Shown: positions 31,763-44,395 of the stretch, one piece after another
How positions within the stretch are numbered: position 1 is the stretch's first letter
Layout: the number at the start of each line of letters is the position of its first letter
Assembly (NCBI GenBank): GCA_014843695.1
Contig: CM026398.1
Span: 14,625,896 to 14,689,895 of the forward strand
DNA length: 64,000 bases
From: Archivesica marissinica
Taxonomy: Eukaryota; Mollusca; Bivalvia; Venerida; Vesicomyidae
Reading direction: 5' to 3'
The notes under the pieces: model-generated
What the model was told of the DNA's origin: nothing
Database searches by the model: none
What the model saw: only the letters and a program-made list of their open reading frames with translations
Program-made: the position numbers and the translations under genes

Positions 31763-33196
31763 TCATCCAGAGTGTGGTTCTCCATTTGTCATTAAATGGG
31801 CAAACAACAGTATATGTCTGCTAATCTCGTCTGTGACCAAGTGACATTTCATACACTGTATATCGTATTTATGAGAGAAAAACCTACACATTAAGATAAA
31901 GACGGATGTACAATGTGGCTGTAGGTATGTGTATTCTCTACAGAAATTCCATAGGTTACAAGTTTCATATTCTGACTGGACTAGGGAGAAAGTATTTAAA
32001 CTTGCATCGCAAAGTAACCTACTATTCCAGTCGAATACTACCTGGTTTTTTACTGCCAGCTTAACGTTATATTTCCATACACCTACGCTCGGGAATATAC
32101 CATCGTGTAAGTAATCTAAGAAAAACTGTGTCAGATTATAGTTTCCTAGAATTCTATATATATCGGGGATAAAACCTTTTGCAATTTTGGGAGATGTCAT
32201 GAATGATGTGGTTCTATGCACAAACACGTCTTTGATTTTAAACTTGGTATCTAATCGACAGAGTTGACCAAATAGTAGAAGTTTCCGTTTATCTATCAGC
32301 TGGACTATAGGATATATACCGAGACAGCTTAATGCTATATCCGTTCTAGTAGATGTAGGGATAGATTGAATACGTTTGATACATTGTCTATGTAGTTTTC
32401 GCAAGGGGAGTAACTGGGTATCGGTGACACCGTTCCACAATTCGCTCCCATATAATGCTTTTGGTAGTACAATGGATTTGTATATTTGTTTACAAGTTGC
32501 AGGATGCAGGCCGTTTCTATAAATACCACAGTCTACAATGCTGAAGAAGGATTTACGCAACCGATCACAACTTGTAGCTATATTTTCACTTAAATCTAGG
32601 TCTTTATTACATTGGACGCCTAGATGGAGGTAACTGCTGGTTTCATGAAATATGTCATCACCCAGTTTCCAGTATCTCTCTGTACTCATGGTGTCATTGA
32701 ATACAACAGTATTGCATTTGGTAGCGTTGTAGAGATACCGTTCACGTTTAGAGTTCATATAACACAAGTTGATTAACGTATCTAGACCATGCTTAGTGTT
32801 CGATAATACAACCATGTCATCGGCGGAGGTAGGGCATCCACAACTCAAGTCTCCAATCCTGAAGCAATATGGGCTTCTTTCTACTTCATTCATTAGTTCG
32901 TTTATGAAGACGAGGTAGAGGAACGGACTCATACATTGACCTTGGCGGGTTCCCTGTAGGATAGGGAACCACTCCGACATGTAACCATTGGACTTAACGC
33001 AACTTAAGCGGTTATCAAAAAATGACATGATAGCTTTGAAAAGCATAACATGGATACCAGTGTTGTATAGTTTGACAAGCAACGATGCAATCCAAGTCCT
33101 GTCGAAGGCTTGTCTAGCGTCCAGGAAGCAAGCATAAATGGGAGAATGGTGTTCCATACCATAATTTACACATTCTCTTAACATGAATGACGTCAT
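31763..33196 (-). CDS. LINE reverse transcriptase ORF, 5' truncated
   Basis: A 477-codon frame carries the non-LTR reverse transcriptase core in order: motif A ACFLDARQAFDRTW, motif B GTRQGQCMSPFLYLVFINEL, and motif C SADDMVVLS, where most families have Y/F-ADD. The catalytic aspartates are intact. A thumb and C-terminal region follow, with cysteine/histidine residues near the end (MCRF...CMKCH...H). No endonuclease domain precedes it. The frame can be read back a few codons to a TAA near 33220, and related coding sequence continues in another frame towards 33310. It is therefore a broken, truncated copy. It acts, or acted, in target-primed reverse transcription. The clade is not certain. Confidence 0.85.
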   Translation of the reverse strand: MTSFMLRECVNYGMEHHSPIYACFLDARQAFDRTWIASLLVKLYNTGIHVMLFKAIMSFFDNRLSCVKSNGYMSEWFPILQGTRQGQCMSPFLYLVFINELMNEVERSPYCFRIGDLSCGCPTSADDMVVLSNTKHGLDTLINLCYMNSKRERYLYNATKCNTVVFNDTMSTERYWKLGDDIFHETSSYLHLGVQCNKDLDLSENIATSCDRLRKSFFSIVDCGIYRNGLHPATCKQIYKSIVLPKALYGSELWNGVTDTQLLPLRKLHRQCIKRIQSIPTSTRTDIALSCLGIYPIVQLIDKRKLLLFGQLCRLDTKFKIKDVFVHRTTSFMTSPKIAKGFIPDIYRILGNYNLTQFFLDYLHDGIFPSVGVWKYNVKLAVKNQVVFDWNSRLLCDASLNTFSLVQSEYETCNLWNFCREYTYLQPHCTSVFILMCRFFSHKYDIQCMKCHLVTDEISRHILLFAHLMTNGEPHSG

Positions 33197-33383
33197 TAGG
33201 CAGTTTACTTTCTTCAGCCTGAATTGTTAACTTGCTGCGGACACTTTCCAGGACGCTTGGTTTAAACATGTTCATTTTACGAATCAGCACATGATATAAT
33301 GTACAATGCTAGGTTTGAAGAGAAAACTAATTAGCGTACGGTTGCCCTCTCCTAATTGTGTTTATAAATGGTCAGCGTTCTTT

Positions 33384-33428
33384 AATAATAATAATAATAA
33401 TAATAATGATAATAATAATGATAATAAC

Positions 33429-33463
<35 letters not shown>

Positions 33464-33610
33464 CAATACTAATAATAATAATAATAATAATGAGATAATG
33501 ATAAAATAATAATAATAATAATGATGATAATAATAATGATAATAATAATAATAATGATAATAATAATAATAATAATGATAATAATAATGATAATGATGAT
33601 AATAATAATG

Positions 33611-33641
<31 letters not shown>

Positions 33642-33750
33642 TAATAATAATAATAATGATAATAATAATAATAATAATGATAATAATAATGATAATAATA
33701 ATAATAATGATAATAATAATAATAATAATGATAATAATAATGATAATAAA
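33384..33750. repeat. Imperfect (ATA/ATG)n microsatellite
   Basis: About 120 trinucleotides, mostly AAT/ATA with interspersed GAT. Poly-Asn, poly-Ile and poly-Leu frames across it are spurious. Confidence 0.97.
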
Positions 33751-34035
33751 GACGTACTCATTTATATATCATGTGATAGCGTAGCAAATTATCCTATATC
33801 ACCTTGTACTATGCTTGTACTGCACGTGCGTGTTATTGTCATAGGGTCGAATACTATCTGTCTTTTTGTGTATGAATAAACTCGAATAAAATATTTAACA
33901 AGTTTTCTTGTGATTTGTATGTTTTGTTTTAAATGACATTCGAAATAAGTCGTGTCTGGAATTACAAACGCGCCGATTTTAGTAAATTAAATAATCTTAT
34001 ACAATCGACAAATTGGTCAGTTTTAAGTTTACATT

Positions 34036-37030
34036 AAGTACACGAAGCCTGTGAATCATTCACTACCATGTTCACTAATTTAGCAAAACTATGTATTCCT
34101 ACAACGTTTGTCACAATCCGACCAAACGATAAACCATGGTATGATTCAGTTATTTGTAGAACATCAAGGCAACGTGACAGGTTTAAGAAAAAGGCAACCA
34201 AAACCAATTCTGCCACCGACTGGAACTTGTATAAACACATGCGTAATAAAGTAAACAACCTAAAAAAACATGCTATAGAGCAATTTTTTAATAACCTTGA
34301 ATTCTCTTTATCAGAAGCTAATCTGAATAATCTAAGATCCTACTGGAAAACGGTTAAAATGTTAATTAAAAATAATAATAGTAAGTGCAACACTATTCCC
34401 CCTCTTACAGTTGAAAACAATAACACTATCAGGCGCGTAGCTAGGCTTACGCATGTACGCACGTGCGTATGATTTATTTTGACAGTTCCTGAAAATGAAA
34501 TTAAATAAATGCGAAAAATGGAATAAAAACTGGATCGTAAGGGGGTAAGGGTGCACTGCCATTAATCATTCACAAGAAAGCAGACATGAACAAAATGCCA
34601 ACAAATGTTGATTGTAGCTGATGTTCATAGTAGGCAAAAGTCACCTGAGACCACATAGCGGAAACAATTCCGGGTGGGGTATGCCCCCGGACCCCCTAGA
34701 ATGGTGCGTAATCAATATTTAGGCCTAGCTACGCGCCTGACTATCAAATATGATATCACAGATATCGAATAGGCGAACTGTTTGAACGAATATTTTGTTT
34801 CTGTATCACACGTAGATGAAACTAATGCTCAGTTACCAAACTTTGTCTCCAAAACTAATACAACCCTAACTGATTTCGTTATTCAAGAACAAGAAATAAT
34901 TGATATAATTTCTTCATTACAAATTAATAAGGCTGTAGACGAAATAAGTCATAGAATGTTGAAAGAAACTCGAAATACTATTAGTAAACCTCTATGCATA
35001 TTGTTTAGAAGATCATTACACGAAGGTATATATCCAAATAACTGGAAATTTGAAGTTATGCCTCTATTTAAAAAAGGCAACAAAAGCACACCCTCCAACT
35101 ACAGACCCATATCATTGATCAGTTGTATTGGAAAAGTCATGAAAAGGGTAATATACAAACATATTTACAATCATTTACATTCAAGTAATCTAATATATCC
35201 TTTGCAATCTGGTTTTCTGCCGGGACACTCGACAATTTACCAACTTTTAGACATATAGCATCAAATTTGTGAATCATTTGACAAACAACAAACAACCTGT
35301 ATAGTGTTCTGCGACATATCGAAAGCGTTTGACCGTGTCTGGCACCGAGGCCTTCTTTTTAAACTTAGACAATATGGTATTAATGGTGAACTTCTTCAAT
35401 GGTTAAACGATTACCTTTATAACAGCAAACAATCAGTCTTTGTAGGATCTGAAATCTCAAGTATTCTGAGTCTAACAGCTGGCGTTCCTCAAGGCTCCGC
35501 CTTAGGACCGCTATTATTTCTGATATACGTCAATGACATAGCTGAACATTTGCTAAGCGTAACAAGACTATTCGTGGATGATAGCAATATCTCCAAAAAA
35601 TGAATGATTGGTCACGCCAATGGCTAGTAAATTTTAATCCTAACAAAACGGAAATTATGATTTTCCCATCCAGTGTTACTTTTAGTCCGACTTTATATTT
35701 TAACAATACTAAACTCGATTTTGCTGAGCACCACAAACACCTCGGCTTAACATTATCATCAAATGGCACGAACACATACATAATATTACAGTATTAGCGA
35801 CGAAAGTTTTAAGTTCTATGAGAGCGGTGAAATATAAACTAAAGAGAAATACTATTAACCAAATTTATATATCATATATGAGGCCCATTTTGGAATACGC
35901 TTCTGTCGTATGGGATGGGTGTACCGAGTACGAAAAGAGATCTTTAGAACTATTACAATTCGAAGTGGCACGTGTAGTAACAGGACTCACAAGGTCCGTA
36001 TCAATCCATTTATTAACGAAAGAAATTGGTTGGGTACCGTTATCTGATAGACGTAAAATTCAAAAACTTATCACTGTTTTTAAAGCAAAACAAGGTCTTA
36101 TACCGAGTTACCTTAGAAACATTTTCCCTAATATCGTATCTGAAACTACAGACTACCCATTACGTAATAATGACAACTATACAACAATCGCAAGGCGAAC
36201 ACAAGTCTATAATAACTCGTTCATACCATCCTCAACAGCTCTATGGAATTCACTTGACGCAAGTATCCGAAATGCCGAATCACTAAATATATTTAAATCG
36301 AGACTAAGAGAAATGTTCAAAGCACCCATCGTACCTAAACACTTTTTATATGGCGAACTATCACTCTCGGTACTTCATGCCCGACTACGAAACAAGTGCA
36401 GCAATCTAAACAATGACCTGTTCAATAATTACATACGAGTAAATCCACACTGTGACTATGACTCCCAAATCGAAGACTCAGAACATTTTTTCTTTCAATG
36501 TAATAAATTTACTGTTCAAAGAATTACTCTATTCAATGAAACTAGAGCTTTTCATCCCCTTAGTGTCAACCTGCTTTTACATGGCTGCGAAACACTCAAT
36601 GAGAACGAAAATATAATTATATTTGCAGCAGTTCAAAAGTATATTAAACAATCAAAGCGTTTCTAATTTGTGATCACGTTAGCAACACAACATTCGCTAT
36701 GATATTACTTCCGATCGAGCGCACCATGGGGATCTCTCACCTGGGGAACGGAACCTAGCAACAGCGGTAGTAACAGTTGAGTTTTTTATTTTTATCATTC
36801 AAACACTGCTTCAATTGCCTTTCGACTTGATAAATAATATATCATTAAACTTCAAATATGCATGTCATAAGTTACATATTCGCCAGTATTGCACTAAGTT
36901 CAACATAATCTCATGGGAAGGGCCAATTACTAATGTTGTTCAGAACGTGTGGCCCAACCCATTTGCTTTTGCTCTTATTATATATGTCTTTGAATTTATT
37001 ATGTACATGTATATAGCAATACAATATGAT
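34036..37030 (+). mobile_element. Jockey/CR1-like LINE relic, broken
   Basis: Successive frames give the linker after the endonuclease (DKPWYDSVICRTSRQRDRFKKK), then fingers (FKKGNKSTPSNYRPISL), motif A FCDISKAFDRVWH, motif B GVPQGSALGPLLFLIYVNDI, motif C FVDDS (usually FADDS), the thumb (WSRQWLVNFNPNKTE) and a long C-terminal part with an HCDYD...EHFFFQC cysteine/histidine cluster ending at 36666. The frame is broken by a 310-bp MITE at 34430-34739, a TAG soon after it, a TAG at 35256-35258, a probable deletion near 35603 and a frameshift near 35770. The 3' UTR runs to about 37030, and part of it resembles 63658-63730. The endonuclease is absent. Confidence 0.88.
34425..34744. mobile_element. 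MITE inserted in the LINE, 310 bp
   Basis: The inverted ends are caggcgcgtagctaggc at 34430 and gcctagctacgcgcctg ending at 34739, flanked by actat at 34425-34429 and 34740-34744. The LINE frame resumes directly after the second duplication. Elements with similar ends lie at 38103 and 39315. Confidence 0.85.
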
Positions 37031-37112
37031 TAAACTAAATAACAAACAAGAAATAATCTCAGTGTATTGCCATCTGCACTCATCAATATAGGTTGTTGTT
37101 GTCGAGTAGTGT

Positions 37113-37314
37113 GGCAGATCCTTAGTTGAAATATTATTATTTTACAACGATTGCGAAGCAAGTTTTAACAACTTATATTAATCACTCTCGTTGGCGCGGA
37201 TGAAAGCGTAAATCTGGTCATTCGTGTTGGATAAAACCGGAGTAACCGGAGAAAACCCACCTGTCCGATATGGCGGCCACCGTACTACCATCTCACATAC
37301 CCGGCAGATCCTTA
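37113..37314 (-). mobile_element. SINE-E copy, 5' truncated, with 12-bp target duplication
   Basis: Flanked by ggcagatcctta at 37113-37124 and 37303-37314. On the minus strand it runs from gtatgtgagatgg in the core to the shared tail; the tRNA-like head is missing. Confidence 0.88.
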
Positions 37315-37760
37315 AGTTAATATATATATTGCATACGTTACTATAAATAGTAACACATTTAATGGTAGAAAAGCAAAATATCTGGTCGACGCGGGCAATA
37401 TATTTCGCGCGCCGAGAACGGATCACGAGCACGTGTCACATGTAGCAACAACATAGTAACTACATTGTGTAAACATGACAGCCGAAGCAACACTAAAGTA
37501 GTTGTCTGACAGATTGTTGTCTCTTGACGGTAAAATGGCTGAGCGAAATAAGCAAATAACAGCAGAAGAAACATACGGCTATGCAATAAAGAAGTTATTA
37601 AACGGATGCGGTGGGCCATTTGTGGATATTGGCGCACCTCTCCGATAGTGGCCATCGGGTCTAACGGCCCTCGGGCCAATATCTCCATTGTGTAGTAAGA
37701 ATGTGTACACGTATATGATGTCGTATGTAATTACAGGATCGTTCTGTCGTCAACAATAAA
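37315..37760. other. Stretch with a 37-codon ORF and a small hairpin
   Basis: An ATG frame at 37535-37648 (MAERNKQITAEETYGYAIKK...) looks protein-like but is short and matches nothing I know. An inverted pair, ggatattggc and gccaatatctcc, spans its end at about 37624-37683. It could be a first exon or chance. Confidence 0.2.
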
Positions 37761-38074
37761 CCTGTGATTTTGTGTGTGTTTGGTTTTACGTTTATTTATC
37801 GTCGCTACTGGTTACCCATATGAGTGACGCCTCCTGAAGAGATTAGCCATTTTAGATTTGTGGAGGATAGTGCAATGATACAGAGAGAGAGACCCATTCC
37901 AGGGTCTCCTCTGGTTCTTTTATGTGCACAGTGTAAAGCACCGACACGATACCTCGGTTTAACGTCTGAAAGACTGTTAATTTTATTAGGGTCAGACGGG
38001 GGATCGAACCTGCGATCCCTGGATTACCAGTCCAGCGTGTTACCACTGTACTACAGATCCGTCTTGTGATTTTT
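37761..38074 (-). mobile_element. SINE-A copy with near-perfect target duplication
   Basis: Flanked by cctgtgatttt at 37761-37771 and cttgtgatttt at 38064-38074. The head at the right end has B-box and A-box complements. Confidence 0.88.
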
Positions 38075-38102
38075 AAGTTCTGTAACTTTTTTATACGACG
38101 CC

Positions 38103-38394
38103 AGTATCGTAGCCAGAGGCAAATTTCAACCGAGGCAATCTAGGGGCTCAGTGGCGTGTTGCCCCTTAACATTGTTGGGGTATAGAAGCGGGTTCCTGCG
38201 TTTTCTGATTTAATGAGTTTAGACGTATAATTATGTACTGACATTTCAGCTCTCTAGCAGTCAACATTTTATACAGCAAAGGAATATTGTTGGCATTTTA
38301 TTTATTTAATATTTTCATTTATGTGTGTTTGCTTTGGAAAGTTTAACCGAGGCAGCTGCCTGTGTGTGCCTCAGTGTAGCTACGTACGTGCCTG
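38103..38394. mobile_element. MITE with CAG...GTAGC ends
   Basis: The left end cagtatcgtagccagaggc and the complement of the right end (caggcacgtacgtagctaca) match imperfectly. A further inner pair, aaccgaggca and aaccgaggcag, is direct. Boundaries are approximate. Confidence 0.55.
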
Positions 38395-38737
38395 TACGCT
38401 CTTCTTGATACATTGTATTGATTTCTTATTTATTCAGTAAAACTACAAATACAACACACATAGGTCACAATGCACATGACTATATACAAAAAGTGATCAG
38501 TACTAATTAATTATAAACATGTTAGTGTTATTACGTAGACATAAAAAGCCACAGCAAAACATCAACGGTGCGGAAACAGACGGGATTTATCCAATGCTAA
38601 TAAATTGGAGATATGCTGCCTTTATGAGTTAACAATACAACTTCAACTTGTTACTGTCGAACAATGAGTCATGATTATGCTTGGCAGGCGCAGTCTAAAA
38701 CAGATCATAGGGTGTACGAGTCAAGACTGCCAACAAA
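38395..38737. other. Unassigned stretch
   Basis: Nothing recognised. Confidence 0.35.
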
Positions 38738-39049
38738 TGTCGACATACTGTGTGTTTTTACGTTTATTTATCGTCGCTACCGGTTGCCCATATGAACGAC
38801 GCCTCCTGAAGAGATTAGTTATTTTAGATTTTGGAGGATAGTGCATGATACAGACAGAGACCCATTCCAGAATCTCCTCTGGTTCTTTTACGTGCACGGT
38901 GAAAAGCACCGACACGAAACCTCGGTTTAACGTCCCATCTGAAAGACTGTTAATTTTATTATGGTCAGACGGGGGGTCGAACCTGCGATCCCTGGATTAC
39001 CAGTCTAGCGTGTTACCACTGGACTACATATCCGTCTGTCGACATACTG
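38738..39049 (-). mobile_element. SINE-A copy, full length, 13-bp target duplication
   Basis: Flanked by tgtcgacatactg at 38738-38750 and 39037-39049. The tRNA-like head at the right end is nearly intact, and the 3' tail is complete at the left end. Confidence 0.94.
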
Positions 39050-39314
39050 GGACTCGACTGTATATGTGTAGGTAGTCTGTTCCATATCCGGTGTAACTTT
39101 TATTTGTGACCCCCATCGGAAAGTGATCCCCGGTCATTATTCACTGTAAAAAAAGTGACTCCCCTCTGTAAAATATAGGCCCTCCTCGTAAAAGTTTGAC
39201 TCCCCTCCCTCGTAGGAAAGTGACCTCACTGCAAGGTCATATCTTGACATTCTTTATGACCACATATTCAAACCTGGAGTATTTTATGACCACCCTTAGT
39301 CAGCTGCACGCAGT
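39050..39314. other. Degenerate short direct repeats
   Basis: Blocks such as aaagtgacc/ tcccc...gtaa recur loosely (gtgaccccc, gtgatcccc, gtgactccc). No clear unit can be defined. Confidence 0.35.
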
Positions 39315-39529
39315 CAGCGGCGTAGCTACCGTTAGGCCATTAGGACTGGGCACATCATTTCCACAAGCATAGTGAAATGAATTAATTTTGTCTCACAATA
39401 TATGCCCAAATATACGTACCTAAGCGCACCACAGACGTTCTATAACTTAAACATGTTCAGTGAGACCATGTCCCCGGAAATCTTAGCCTTTTCGGCCTGC
39501 ACATCGGAATAGCTCTAGCTACGCCCCTG
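39315..39529. mobile_element. MITE with CAGSGGCGTAGCTA ends, 215 bp
   Basis: The left end is cagcggcgtagctacc; the right end is the complement of caggggcgtagctag. The ends resemble those of the MITE in the LINE at 34430. The target duplication is unclear. Confidence 0.65.
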
Positions 39530-39852
39530 TCAGTTACCTGTCTCTGCATTATATGTGATGTGTGGGAATTCTGTGCTAAAATATGCTCAGGCCGGACAGT
39601 GCCGAGTAGGGTACGGTACCCTAGTACATAAATAGTCATAGACTGCGGGGTAAGGCCTGGTGTGGTACAACGACAATATAATGATCTGGTTGTACCCAGG
39701 ACATTGGCTAAATAGGCTGCGGAAGGGCTTGATACGGTACATCAGTACTTAAATAGGCTGTGGGAAGGGCCTAGTGGCTACCCTAGTGCTTTAATAGGCT
39801 AGCAATGGTGTGGTCGGGTACTCTGTACTTAAATTGTACCCAGTGCTTTATA

Positions 39853-40052
39853 GGCGTCCGTGGTCCAGTGGTAGTGCGTCGGATTTGGAATCGAACAGTC
39901 CCGGATTCGATACTCGGTCAGGCTACGTATGTAGTGTCATTGAGCAAGGCACCTCACACACATTGCTTAGTACTGGTTAATCGCTTAGGTCGGCTGAGCC
40001 TGCCCAGGAAAACATCTCTAAGTCCCCGCGAGGGGTTTGACATTAAAGGAAC
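39853..40052 (+). mobile_element. SINE-C copy
   Basis: Close to the 29095 copy: A box TGGTCCAGTGG, B-box-like ATTCGATAC, shared core and ending cattaaaggaac. Upstream (39600-39850) loosely repeated phrases such as aaataggct occur. Confidence 0.85.
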
Positions 40053-40200
40053 ATACAAGGCTGGATGTGGGTCAACATTATGGGGGGAGGGTCAAGTGAT
40101 ACATTACACTGATCCAGCAGCTTTGTAACAGTGTAGTCATTTGAGTACATGTGTGCAAACTTGATACTACATAAATCTTCGCATTTCTTTCACATGACAT

Positions 40201-40466
40201 ACAGATGGATCTGTAGTACAGTGGTAACACGCTGGACTGATAATCCAGGATAGCAGGTTCGATCCACCGTCTGACCCTAATAAAATTAACCGTCTTTCAT
40301 ATGGGACTTTAAACCGAGGTCTCGTGTCGGTGCTGTACACCGTGTACATAAAAGAACCAGAGGAGACTCTGGATTGGGTCTCTGTCTTTATCATTGCACT
40401 ATCCTCCAAAAATCTAAACTGACTAATCTCTTCAGGAGGCGTCGCTCATATGGGCAACCGGTAGCG
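40201..40466 (+). mobile_element. SINE-A copy, 3' truncated
   Basis: The head and body are present up to gggcaaccggtagcg; the AATAAACG tail is missing. Loss of the 3' end is unusual for retrotransposition and suggests a later deletion or insertion at 40466. Confidence 0.85.
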
Positions 40467-40988
40467 GTCAGACGCACTCCTGAATTGACGTGTGCTAACT
40501 ATTGGAGTCTGTGCTAAACTTATTTCAATTTCGTTTAGAGATAATTTAATTTTCTTGAAAGGCACGGTCCTCTTAAGTTTCGCAACGTCTCTATATAGCA
40601 GAGGCCGCCGTATGATCTAACTTTATCCTTTTCAAAAATCAGCCCTATTAAGGAAATTACTGCATGGCGCATGCGCGCGCAGGCGCAAACATTGCTCGTT
40701 GTTTTTGAAAAATTGAATAGAACTTTGCAAACTAACTGCAAAATCCTCATATACTGCTATAAAGACAACTCCTTTATTTCATTTAGTTTTATTCGGCAAA
40801 TATTATTTTGATCCGTGTAATTCGCTCGTTCTTTAGGTAAAACCGCGTGATATTTATATAGTTGTGTGTGCTTTTTAGTTTTATTGTTCAGATTTCGGAT
40901 ACAGTCCTTTCCTCGGACAGTTCGGTGTGACAGCATACGGACGTTATCGATTTTGGTTTTACCGTTCAGTAGATCGTACGTTTTGTGT
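40467..40988. other. Unassigned stretch
   Basis: No clear repeat or gene. A short alternating purine-pyrimidine run, gcgcatgcgcgcgc, lies near 40667. Confidence 0.35.
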
Positions 40989-41095
40989 GTTTTTACCGGT
41001 TGCCCAGTGTTGTGTATTTATCGTCGCTACCGATTACCCATATGAGCGGCGCCTCCTGAAGAGATTAGTCATTTTAGGTTTTGGATCATTTGGAT
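40989..41095 (-). mobile_element. SINE-A 3' tail fragment
   Basis: Matches the tail and adjacent body only (tatttatcgtcgctacc to gagattagtcattttagg). Confidence 0.65.
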
Positions 41096-41229
41096 CACGA
41101 TTCAAATTTATATCAAAGTAATAAAGACTTCGATCTCAGGCTGATATCAAATTACCTCGTGTCGATACCTATGCTGATATGAAACTAGCCACATAATAAT
41201 CTCTAAATAATAACCGATGGAACATTTAG

Positions 41230-41426
41230 AAGGAGGTGGTTACAATTTAAAACTTTATTTATTTTACAACGATTGCGAAGCAAGTTTTAACAACTTATAT
41301 TAATCACTCTCGTTGGCGCGGATGAAAGCGTAAATCTGGTCATTCGTGTGGGAGGAAACCACAGTACCCGGAGAAAACACACATGTCCGATCTGGCGACC
41401 ACCGTACCATCTCTAAGGAGGTAGTT
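41230..41426 (-). mobile_element. SINE-E copy, 5' truncated, with target duplication
   Basis: Flanked by aaggaggtggtt at 41230-41241 and aaggaggtagtt at 41415-41426 (11 of 12). It is truncated in the core close to the same point as the copy at 37113. Confidence 0.86.
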
Positions 41427-41749
41427 CTTCTGATAACGGATGTATAATGGAATTCATCTTCAACACATAGACAAAGTATACAATAAATATGATATTTCTG
41501 ATGGTATATGAGATGATGGTATGATCATTTGATCACCGGGCATTCCCGTAAAGATTGACTTTGTTTACGAGCACCATGTCAATCGAAATCAATCATCTGG
41601 CCAGTGGTTCACATTCGCTTATGAATATTTATGAATATGAACATATTTTCTTTGTCTGGAAAAATGCTAATTGTATGCTTGTATCTGATACGGTGGTCCG
41701 GACTCCTATTTAACAGGACCATAGATGTCAATCACACGGAGTCTGTATA
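41427..41749. other. Unassigned stretch
   Basis: Nothing recognised. Confidence 0.35.
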
Positions 41750-42043
41750 TACAGCCAAACCTGTCTATTAAGGCCACTCTCGGGAAAGTAAAAAAAGTAG
41801 CTTTAGTTGACAGGTGGTCTCTCAATAGAGGGTTATGCATTCTGTATATACAGTCAAACCTGTCTATAAAGGCCACCCTCTGGAAAGTCAAAAAAGTAGC
41901 TCTAGTTGACAGGTGGTCTCTCAATAGACGGTTAAAATGCATTGAAAATGGCTTGACGGGAGAGAAAAACGGTGGTCTTTAGAGACTGGTTTTTCATATG
42001 CGGCCTTTATTCGGAGGTGGCCTTTAGCACAGGTTTGACTGTA
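41750..42043. mobile_element. Pogo/Tigger-like MITE with TA duplication
   Basis: The ends are cagccaaacctgtctat and the complement of cagtcaaacctgtgct, with TA on both sides. This matches the general form of Tc1/mariner (pogo-type) termini. An internal block of about 95 bp containing the left end is duplicated. No transposase. Confidence 0.75.
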
Positions 42044-42134
42044 GTTCATGATTGTGCGCACAATTCTTGAAGCCCAGATACAAATTATATGAATGTTTTA
42101 TTATACAATTAATGAAATCAGTATATAATATAAG

Positions 42135-42250
42135 GGGCCCTCCGTGGCCATTGACTTCAAATTACATGCCGCTCACAGCTGCAAGTTCGAATCCCTATGG
42201 GGATGTCTAATTCATTCATGTGCGGAAGCTATCCAGCTGGCTTGCCAGCT
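42135..42250 (+). mobile_element. SINE-F fragment
   Basis: A tRNA-like head (ccgtggccattgacttca, then B-box-like AGTTCGAATCCC) and the gtgcggaagctatcc block seen at 2700-2830. Confidence 0.55.
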
Positions 42251-42255
42251 GCAAT

Positions 42256-42478
42256 TGAATATATTTTATTTCGATTGCGAAACAAGTTCCCATAACTTAT
42301 ATTATATTAATTACTCTCGAGACCTTATTCCTGATCGAATCCATCGCCACGAGGGAGAGAGAAGAGGCCATGTTGAATTTAAATGCCTTGCCTAAGGACA
42401 CACTCGTAACGGCTCCAGCGGGGCTCGATGAACCCCGGGCATTTCGCACTTGCAGCGAACGCGCTATCACGACTTTCT
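42256..42478 (-). mobile_element. SINE-B copy
   Basis: Tail at the left (atttcgattgcgaaacaag), then B body, then a damaged tRNA-like head ending at the right near gcgctatcacgac. Confidence 0.82.
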
Positions 42479-42510
42479 ATCTATGATACGTTCTGGTATC
42501 CCGAAAACAC

Positions 42511-42960
42511 ATGGTTCGAATGGAACCGTATACCAGCTATTTGAATGAGCATTTTAAATTAGCAAATGAGGTACACTCTTATTCAACTCGTTTCAGAGAC
42601 AGTAACAGTTATTCCATTCCCAAGGTTAAGGGTTTTGGGGGGAAATCATTCGCTTATAATGGCTGTCAGGTGTGGAACGGGTTGCCGTCACATTTTAGAT
42701 CTATTAGTAATCACACTCCGGTTAAAAAATCTGTGAAGGAACATTTTATGCAACTAGTAACAGTCTAGTCCTTTTATCTGGTCATTATTTTTATTTCATT
42801 TAATGTTTTATTTCCAATGTATTGAGTTTTAGTAAATACCTGATCAATGTCAGGCAATTCCCTGTGATATTATATAAATATTCGTGCAATCATGTGCTAT
42901 GTTACTGTAATGCACTATGTGCAATAATTTGGAAATGGAAATAAGAGAGCTTTGTTGCTC
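42511..42960 (+). mobile_element. LINE C-terminal fragment and 3' UTR
   Basis: The frame 42511-42768 encodes the typical end of a non-LTR polymerase: HSYSTRFRDSNSYSIPK, then KSFAYNGCQVWNGLPSHFR. About 190 bp of 3' UTR follows, containing the hairpin agagagctttgttgctctct at 42945-42964. The reverse transcriptase core is absent, so this is a 5'-truncated insertion. Confidence 0.8.
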
Positions 42961-42969
42961 TCTTTTGTG

Positions 42970-43657
<688 letters not shown>

Positions 43658-44395
43658 CACGACCTTTCAAATATGCCATACGCCGTGACCTTGAGGTTCA
43701 CCTTATAGGGTCAAATCAAGGTCATGTGGGAAAACACTTATTCTTGTTTGAACACCAACCAGAGTGGGGATATGCATTTCTTCGAGTGCTCTCCTCTTTG
43801 TCTCATCTTAAACTAAATAGCTTTGCATGGCACAATATACACGACAAAACGTCACCGTGTTTAACTCCCCCTCTCGTCGGTAAGTGGTTGGATATTGTTA
43901 TCATTGCATATTTTATTATTATACCTAGCCACTTCGACGCCAAGTTAATGTCAAACTGTTTTTTTACAACTTACTCAAACATGTTTACATTTTTATTTAG
44001 TACTTGTGAACATTGAATTCAAGTCTAATAGAAAAATACACAATTATTTCCTCTTGGATATTTAATTCAAAAGACATGGAATGAATATGTAATTGAAGAA
44101 ATAAAACAATGTCCAAAGGAAAGAATGTAAATGCTAACTTAGTTTATAATGCATGCCCATCATTGTATGCTACAACGGTTTCTCTATGTTTATATATCTG
44201 CTACATATTCCTGCGCATGACTATTCCACGCATACCATTATGAAATGTGCAATGAGTAATCGTGACTTTGTACTGACTAGTTTAAATGTAGCTACATTAG
44301 TATTGGATGTACTTCATAGGGCTGATGAGTGCTAGATTGAAGGTCTGATTCATGCGCTTCGGTCAAGTATTTTCCGGTCCTGTTTATTATGTCAT
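43658..44395. other. Unassigned stretch between two repeat arrays
   Basis: A frame runs on from the microsatellite to 44016, but I see no family motif. Confidence 0.35.

Noticed and set aside
31763..33196. Domesticated host reverse transcriptase
   Set aside because: The frame is interrupted upstream, lacks other conserved host features and sits among LINE and SINE debris; an ordinary truncated LINE explains it.
33372..33784. Asn-, Ile- and Leu-rich ORFs
   Set aside because: They are translations of the ATA/ATG microsatellite.
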